NCBI GenBank assembly: GCA_013361595.1
Contig: JABFXT010000730.1
Location: 1 to 9,884 of the forward strand
From: Nocardia sp.
GTDB taxonomy: Bacteria > Actinomycetota > Actinomycetes > Mycobacteriales > Mycobacteriaceae
Reading direction: 5' to 3'
DNA: 9,884 nt
The notes beneath the pieces are model-generated. The model worked only from the letters and a program-made list of their open reading frames with translations. It made no database searches and was not told the DNA's origin. Position numbers and translations under genes: made by a program. This document shows positions 6,470-9,884 of the stretch, in pieces; position 1 is the stretch's first letter, and every line of letters begins with the position of its first letter.

Positions 6470-7444
6470 TCACCAGCGGTTACGGGTCTCCTCCGCCCAT
6501 CCGACCACACCGCCGAGGTCCAGCCACCGGCCGTCGTCGGTCCGGACGCGTCCCGCGAAATCCCCGAAGCACTGATGGGTGTCGTTGGCCACCACGAGCA
6601 GCGCTGTCTTCGCCGTTCGAGTATGGAAGGGCCGGAATTCGGCCTCGACTCGTTCTCCGGTGATCCGCCATGGGCGCAGCCGGTCCGCGAGGTCGTATTC
6701 CCAGCGCAGTTCGTCGCTGATCTTGTGGAGCCGGCCGTCCACGACGACGGCGTTCTCGGTGCTGCCCGTACCGTCGGTCCACCGACCACCGAACTGGATC
6801 CCCAGCCCGGGCTTGCTACCCGCGGCCCAGTTCCAGGTGATCGCGTACGGCCATTTGCCGCGACCGTGGTCGAGCACCCCGAACGCGTCGTCGAGGGTGT
6901 ACTCCGCGGTCCCCAGCTCGAGGGTCCCGGCGACGGGCCTGCCCACATCCTTGACCGTGTACTGGAACCGCCGCGAACTCCACGGCACGACCACACCCAG
7001 CGATTCGTGGCCGGACGGCAACGCGGCCCGGGCCGACAACCGCACTCCGGGCGCGACCGCCGTGATGTCGGTGCCGGTCGCATCGTTCACCAACTCGATC
7101 TCGATCCCGCCGCCACGAACCGAATCGACCCCCACCCCGCTGCGCTCGCCCAGCACCGCTCCCCGGGCGAACGGAACCACCGCGTCCCGCGTGACCTCCG
7201 CGCCGGTCGACCGATCGAGCACGTAGATCCCGTGTACGCCGGCGTAGTCGAGCGACGAGGCGACGATCCCGATGATATGGCGGGGTGTGACGATGCCCCA
7301 GTATTCCCAACGTTTGCGGCGGCCCCATCCGCGCAGACCGGCGCGATGCAGTGGTCGCCGCGTCCATCCGACAGCGGCCGGATTCAACCGCCCGTCCGGA
7401 CGGCAGAGGTCGACAGGCTGGGTGATCTCACGTTCGGTGGCCAT
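6470..7444 (-). CDS. DUF2804 family protein
   Basis: A 324-residue protein with the DUF2804 pattern along its length. GLRGWGRRKRWEYWGIVTP (36-54) is followed by SLDYAGVHGIYVLDRSTG (64-81). A beta-rich middle region contains KWPYAITWNWAAG (197-209), and the end has THQCFGDFAGRVRTDDG (289-305) and VGWAEETRNRW (314-324). No signal peptide or membrane segment is visible, so it is probably cytosolic. The biochemical function of the family is unknown to me. The ATG at 7444 gives the normal family length; upstream in-frame GTG 7471 has no ribosome binding site. The start lies in a duplicated GGGTATGG element. The gene is divergent from an AraC-type regulator across 197 bp, which makes that protein a candidate regulator of it. 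Confidence 0.88.
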   Translation of the reverse strand: MATEREITQPVDLCRPDGRLNPAAVGWTRRPLHRAGLRGWGRRKRWEYWGIVTPRHIIGIVASSLDYAGVHGIYVLDRSTGAEVTRDAVVPFARGAVLGERSGVGVDSVRGGGIEIELVNDATGTDITAVAPGVRLSARAALPSGHESLGVVVPWSSRRFQYTVKDVGRPVAGTLELGTAEYTLDDAFGVLDHGRGKWPYAITWNWAAGSKPGLGIQFGGRWTDGTGSTENAVVVDGRLHKISDELRWEYDLADRLRPWRITGERVEAEFRPFHTRTAKTALLVVANDTHQCFGDFAGRVRTDDGRWLDLGGVVGWAEETRNRW

Positions 7445-7458
7445 ACCCGTCCATACCC
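7441..7458 (-). repeat. Tandem GGGTATGG repeat at the DUF2804 start codon
   Basis: Read on the minus strand, GGGTATGG occurs at 7458-7451 and again at 7448-7441, a 10-bp period. Each copy contains an ATG. The downstream ATG (7444) starts the DUF2804 protein. The upstream ATG (7454) is in another frame and opens an 8-codon frame ending in TGA at 7430-7428, overlapping the true start. The duplication makes initiation at this gene ambiguous. Confidence 0.4.
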
Positions 7459-7568
7459 TCTCACGATTCACCGCGACAAGAGCGGGCCCGCAGAACGGAA
7501 CCGGCGGATGCGCGCCGGCGAGAAAAATCGCGCGAGACACTGCATCGCGGACCGGAACCGTTCGCATC

Positions 7569-7577
7569 CAGTACTGT
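7569..7577. promoter_or_regulatory. CAGTACTG palindrome with TANNNT-type -10 upstream of the AraC gene
   Basis: CAGTACTG (7569-7576) is a perfect 8-bp palindrome; with flanks AT and AT it becomes a 14-bp near-palindrome with one mismatched pair. It overlaps TACTGT (7572-7577), a TANNNT-type -10 reading toward the AraC gene. An operator over the -10 would fit autoregulation. The remaining part of the 7445-7641 gap shows no coding signal. Confidence 0.3.
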
Positions 7578-7626
7578 ATTGAAGCTGATCGATTCGGCGT
7601 GACAATCAGGGCTGTCGGTCCTGATC

Positions 7627-7632
7627 GAGGAG
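7627..7632 (+). promoter_or_regulatory. Ribosome binding site that decides the AraC-type gene's start
   Basis: GAGGAG directly abuts the ATG at 7633, which is too close to use, and sits 9 nt before the ATG at 7642, a normal distance. The shorter start is therefore preferred. Confidence 0.7.
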
Positions 7633-7641
7633 ATGGTCACG

Positions 7642-8574
7642 ATGCGCTGGTACACCCTCGACGGTTGCGGACCCGATACGTTCTCCGCGCTGGCCGATGG
7701 ATTCGTACCGATGGCACACCAGTTCGACGATTCCCAGAGCTGGTCCGCCGGGCTCACCGGTCAGGAGTCCGGCGCTTACAAACTGCTGCACTGGGATCAA
7801 CGGGGAATCCGCCGGTGCCGGCGGACCCACCGCCATATCCGCGCCACCCCCGGTGACGACTTCTACTGGGTGATCATGCCCGACCGGGGTGACTTCTCAC
7901 TGCGTTTCCAGGACGCGGTGACCGCTATCGGGCCGGGAAAGGCAATGGTCGCCGGACTGGAGAGACCGTGCCACCTCGAGGTCCCGACCTCGGCGGCGTA
8001 TGCCTTCCAGGTGCCACGGACCGAGTTCGAACACCGGGCACGACCACGTGCGCATATGAGTACCGTCCTGGATATGCGGCGGGGTCTGGGTGGAATCGCC
8101 GGCAATATGCTCCGCCACGTCCATGCCGAACGGTCCGAACTGCCGGAGCGCGAATTCAACGCGGTCTGCGATCGGGTCACCGAGCTGTTGTGCATGATGA
8201 TGCTGGGCGAGACGCATCCGCAGCATGAGCATCATATGGCGGTGGCCGAGAGCATCCGCCGGTACCTACGTGCGAATATCGGCCGGGCCGATGTGCGACT
8301 GCCCGCGGTCGCGCATGCTCTCGGCTGGTCCCCTCGCCAGCTGCGGACCGTACTCGGCGAGTTCGGAACCACCTTCCGGGATGTGCGCCGCGAGGAGGCC
8401 TTCCGCGTGGCCCGCGACCTCCTGAGCGACCCGCGCAGCACCCTGTCCATCACTGAACTGGCGATCCGATGCGGATTCACTCCCACCTGGTTCTCCTCGG
8501 CGTTCAAAGAGCGGTTCGGTATGTCCCCGCGCGAGTACCGGCAGCACCGGCGCGCAGGCACCGGGCGGGAGTGA
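7642..8574 (+). CDS. AraC/XylS-family transcriptional regulator
   Basis: A 310-residue DNA-binding regulator. Residues 40-135 form a beta-rich sensory domain of the AraC_binding_2 type, with the strand pattern DDFYWVIMPDRGDFSLRF (72-89), AIGPGKAMVAGLERPCHLEV (95-114) and FQVPRTEFEHR (122-132). The C-terminal AraC domain has two helix-turn-helix units. The first, at about 217-238, includes LPAVAHALGWSPRQLRTVL; the second, at about 268-289, includes ITELAIRCGFTPTWFSSAFK and is followed by the signature RFGMSPREYRQHRR (291-304). The middle (190-200) is unusually His-rich (THPQHEHHMA), which may just be linker. The gene is divergent from DUF2804 and converges on the P450 gene with 24 bp between stops. 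The effector ligand cannot be predicted. Confidence 0.93.
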   Translation: MRWYTLDGCGPDTFSALADGFVPMAHQFDDSQSWSAGLTGQESGAYKLLHWDQRGIRRCRRTHRHIRATPGDDFYWVIMPDRGDFSLRFQDAVTAIGPGKAMVAGLERPCHLEVPTSAAYAFQVPRTEFEHRARPRAHMSTVLDMRRGLGGIAGNMLRHVHAERSELPEREFNAVCDRVTELLCMMMLGETHPQHEHHMAVAESIRRYLRANIGRADVRLPAVAHALGWSPRQLRTVLGEFGTTFRDVRREEAFRVARDLLSDPRSTLSITELAIRCGFTPTWFSSAFKERFGMSPREYRQHRRAGTGRE

Positions 8575-8598
8575 TACGCGTTCGCCCCGTCGCCGGCG

Positions 8599-9798
8599 CT
8601 ACCCGGCCGGTTTCTGCCGCACAGGCAGGGCGACCGGGCCCACCGTGCTGATCTGCACGGTGTATTCGATCTCCGGAATCGGGACGGCCAGCGCGAGATC
8701 GGGGTAGCGGGAGAACAACGTGGACAGGGCGATACGACTCTCCGATCGTGCCAGTGGCGCACCCAGGCAGAAGTGCGGCCCGCGGCCGAATGCGAGCTGG
8801 TCGTGGTGCTCGTGATCGATATCGAAGACGTCGGCGTCGCGGTAACGCATCGGATCCCGGCCGATCCCGCCGTGCCAGAGCGTCGGTGTCCCGGCCGCGA
8901 TCTCGACCCCGGCGACGGTCACATCCCGTACCGGGTAACGCATGAGGGCGCCGACGACCGAAGACCGACACCGCAGGCCCTCTTCCACCACGTCGGCCCA
9001 CCGGTCCTCGGCCTGTGCGCGGGCGAGCTGTTCGGGATACTCCTGCAGCGCGACCACGATATTTCCGAGCAGATGCACCGTGGTCTCGTGGCCGGCCACG
9101 ATTGCCAGCCACAGCATGCCGACCATCTCCTCGTCGGTCAGCTCGTTCTGTTCGTTGGCTGCGAGCAGGGCCGACGTGAGGTCGTTACCGGGTTCGCGCC
9201 GCTTGCGTGCGAGCAGTTCGAAGAAATAGGCCCCCATCGCCGCCATCGCCGCCTGGGCTTCTTCGCCGGTACTGGTCACCGAGACGATAGTGAGAGTCCA
9301 GTTCTTCAACGCCGGTTGTTCGTCGACGGGGACACCGAACAGATCGCAGATCACGCGGACCGGCAGGGGCGTCGTGTAACTCGAGATCAGATCGATCTCG
9401 TCGGTGTCCGGGAAAGCGTCGATCAGTTCGTCGGCGATCTGCTGAATCCGCGGCTCGAGTGCCGCGATTCGCGCGGGTGTGAACGCCTTGTTGATGGTCT
9501 GCCGCAATCGCCGGTGCGCGGCGCCGTCCTGGTTGAGCATATGTTCGGCGTCGGTGAGCGCCCGCAACGGCCAGTCGGCGGGGATCCGGCCGTCGTGCAA
9601 CGCCGGGCAGTTCGAGGGGTGCTTGGCGAAGACCTTGTCGTCGAGCACCTCACTCACGGCTCGATGGCTGACCGCGATGCACGCAGGCACCCCACCGGGC
9701 AGCTCGATGGGCACGAGCTCACCGGAACGCCGGATCCGCTCATGAGTTTCCAGAATGGATTCGCCCGGGGTGGGAAGCTGGATCAATTCATTGGACAT
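8599..9798 (-). CDS. Cytochrome P450, CYP107-like
   Basis: A 399-residue soluble bacterial P450 monooxygenase of normal full length. The C-helix has AAHRRLR (93-99), whose His95 and Arg residues contact the heme propionates in this family. The I-helix has AGHETT (235-240) with the oxygen-activating acid/alcohol pair Glu238-Thr239. The ExxR motif is Glu273-Gly-Leu-Arg276, and the heme loop FGRGPHFCLG (337-346) supplies the thiolate ligand Cys344. It inserts oxygen from O2 into a small hydrophobic substrate using electrons from ferredoxin and a reductase, neither of which is encoded in the window. The GIGRDP block (311-316) and closing region resemble CYP107-type enzymes, but subfamily and substrate are uncertain. 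The ATG at 9798 has AAGGGAG (9810-9804) 5 nt upstream. It is convergent with the AraC regulator and probably transcribed alone or as the first gene of its unit. Confidence 0.95.
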   Translation of the reverse strand: MSNELIQLPTPGESILETHERIRRSGELVPIELPGGVPACIAVSHRAVSEVLDDKVFAKHPSNCPALHDGRIPADWPLRALTDAEHMLNQDGAAHRRLRQTINKAFTPARIAALEPRIQQIADELIDAFPDTDEIDLISSYTTPLPVRVICDLFGVPVDEQPALKNWTLTIVSVTSTGEEAQAAMAAMGAYFFELLARKRREPGNDLTSALLAANEQNELTDEEMVGMLWLAIVAGHETTVHLLGNIVVALQEYPEQLARAQAEDRWADVVEEGLRCRSSVVGALMRYPVRDVTVAGVEIAAGTPTLWHGGIGRDPMRYRDADVFDIDHEHHDQLAFGRGPHFCLGAPLARSESRIALSTLFSRYPDLALAVPIPEIEYTVQISTVGPVALPVRQKPAG

Positions 9799-9851
9799 GC
9801 TGTCTCCCTTGATATTTCAGCTGTACCGGTCAGTCTCGGGGTGCGGTCACG

Positions 9852-9873
9852 GTTCCCACAATCCGTACGGAAC
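9852..9873. promoter_or_regulatory. Palindromic operator candidate upstream of the P450 gene
   Basis: TCCGTACGGA (9862-9871) is a perfect 10-bp palindrome. It partly overlaps an inverted repeat with arms GTTCC (9852-9856) and GGAAC (9869-9873), spaced 12 nt. It sits 54-75 bp upstream of the P450 start, where a promoter is expected. A further sequence, ACCGGTCAGTCT (9825-9836), resembles one half of a TetR-type operator, but its other half is not conserved. No confident -10/-35 pair is visible. Confidence 0.3.
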
Positions 9874-9884
9874 TTCCTGCCACT

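Noticed and set aside
6240..6473. N-terminal extension of the transporter
   Set aside because: The ATG at 6239 has a good ribosome binding site and a KgtP-like N-terminus; the extra residues are Arg/Gly/Pro-rich.
7496..7560. CGGAACCG repeated at 7496-7503 and 7553-7560, with GGAACCG again upstream of the P450, as a shared operator
   Set aside because: The same word also occurs inside coding regions (for example near 1777 and 6964), so it is common in this sequence background.
7554..7580. GGAACC as a -35 for an ECF sigma factor before the AraC gene
   Set aside because: No matching -10 (CGTT/GTT type) appears at the usual distance.
6242..7582. Plus-strand open frame (446 residues) opposite DUF2804
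   Set aside because: Low-complexity Arg/Pro-rich translation, antisense to a recognised family that has a proper start and end.

Overview
The window is high-GC DNA from an actinomycete. The secreted esterase at 2379-3362 is a close relative of the antigen 85 mycolyltransferases, which points to a mycolic-acid-containing member of the Mycobacteriales. Nocardia or a relative is my best guess, but this is inference from gene content. There are eight complete genes and one gene cut by the left edge. I see no rRNA, tRNA, insertion sequence, phage gene or CRISPR array, and no gene-free stretch longer than 230 bp.

Left part (1-2.3 kb, minus strand): a likely two-gene unit. A 456-residue protein of no assigned function (835-2205) is followed after 67 bp by a MoxR-type AAA+ ATPase (767 to beyond the left edge). 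Both have the same strong AAGGTGA ribosome binding site. A hairpin lies between them, and a TATGAT -10 candidate precedes the first gene. This is the least understood part of the window. MoxR ATPases usually act with a von Willebrand factor A (VWA) protein, which would have to lie off the left edge.

Middle part (2.4-4.9 kb): a secreted Ag85-like esterase/mycolyltransferase and a small RibD/dihydrofolate-reductase-like reductase lie on the minus strand. Divergent from the reductase is a YrhB/Imm35-type protein that may be translated from a leaderless mRNA. It converges on the next gene across a strong hairpin that probably ends transcription from both sides.

Right part (4.9-9.9 kb): a KgtP-like dicarboxylate/proton symporter (minus) has a CRP/GlxR-like palindrome in its leader. 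Upstream of it lies a DUF2804 protein (minus), divergent from an AraC-family regulator (plus). The regulator ends 24 bp from the convergent end of a cytochrome P450 (minus), whose promoter region contains a palindrome.

Most genes look like unrelated single transcription units. The one convincing multi-gene unit is the ATPase pair. The AraC regulator most plausibly controls itself and the divergent DUF2804 gene; a link to the P450 is possible but not shown.
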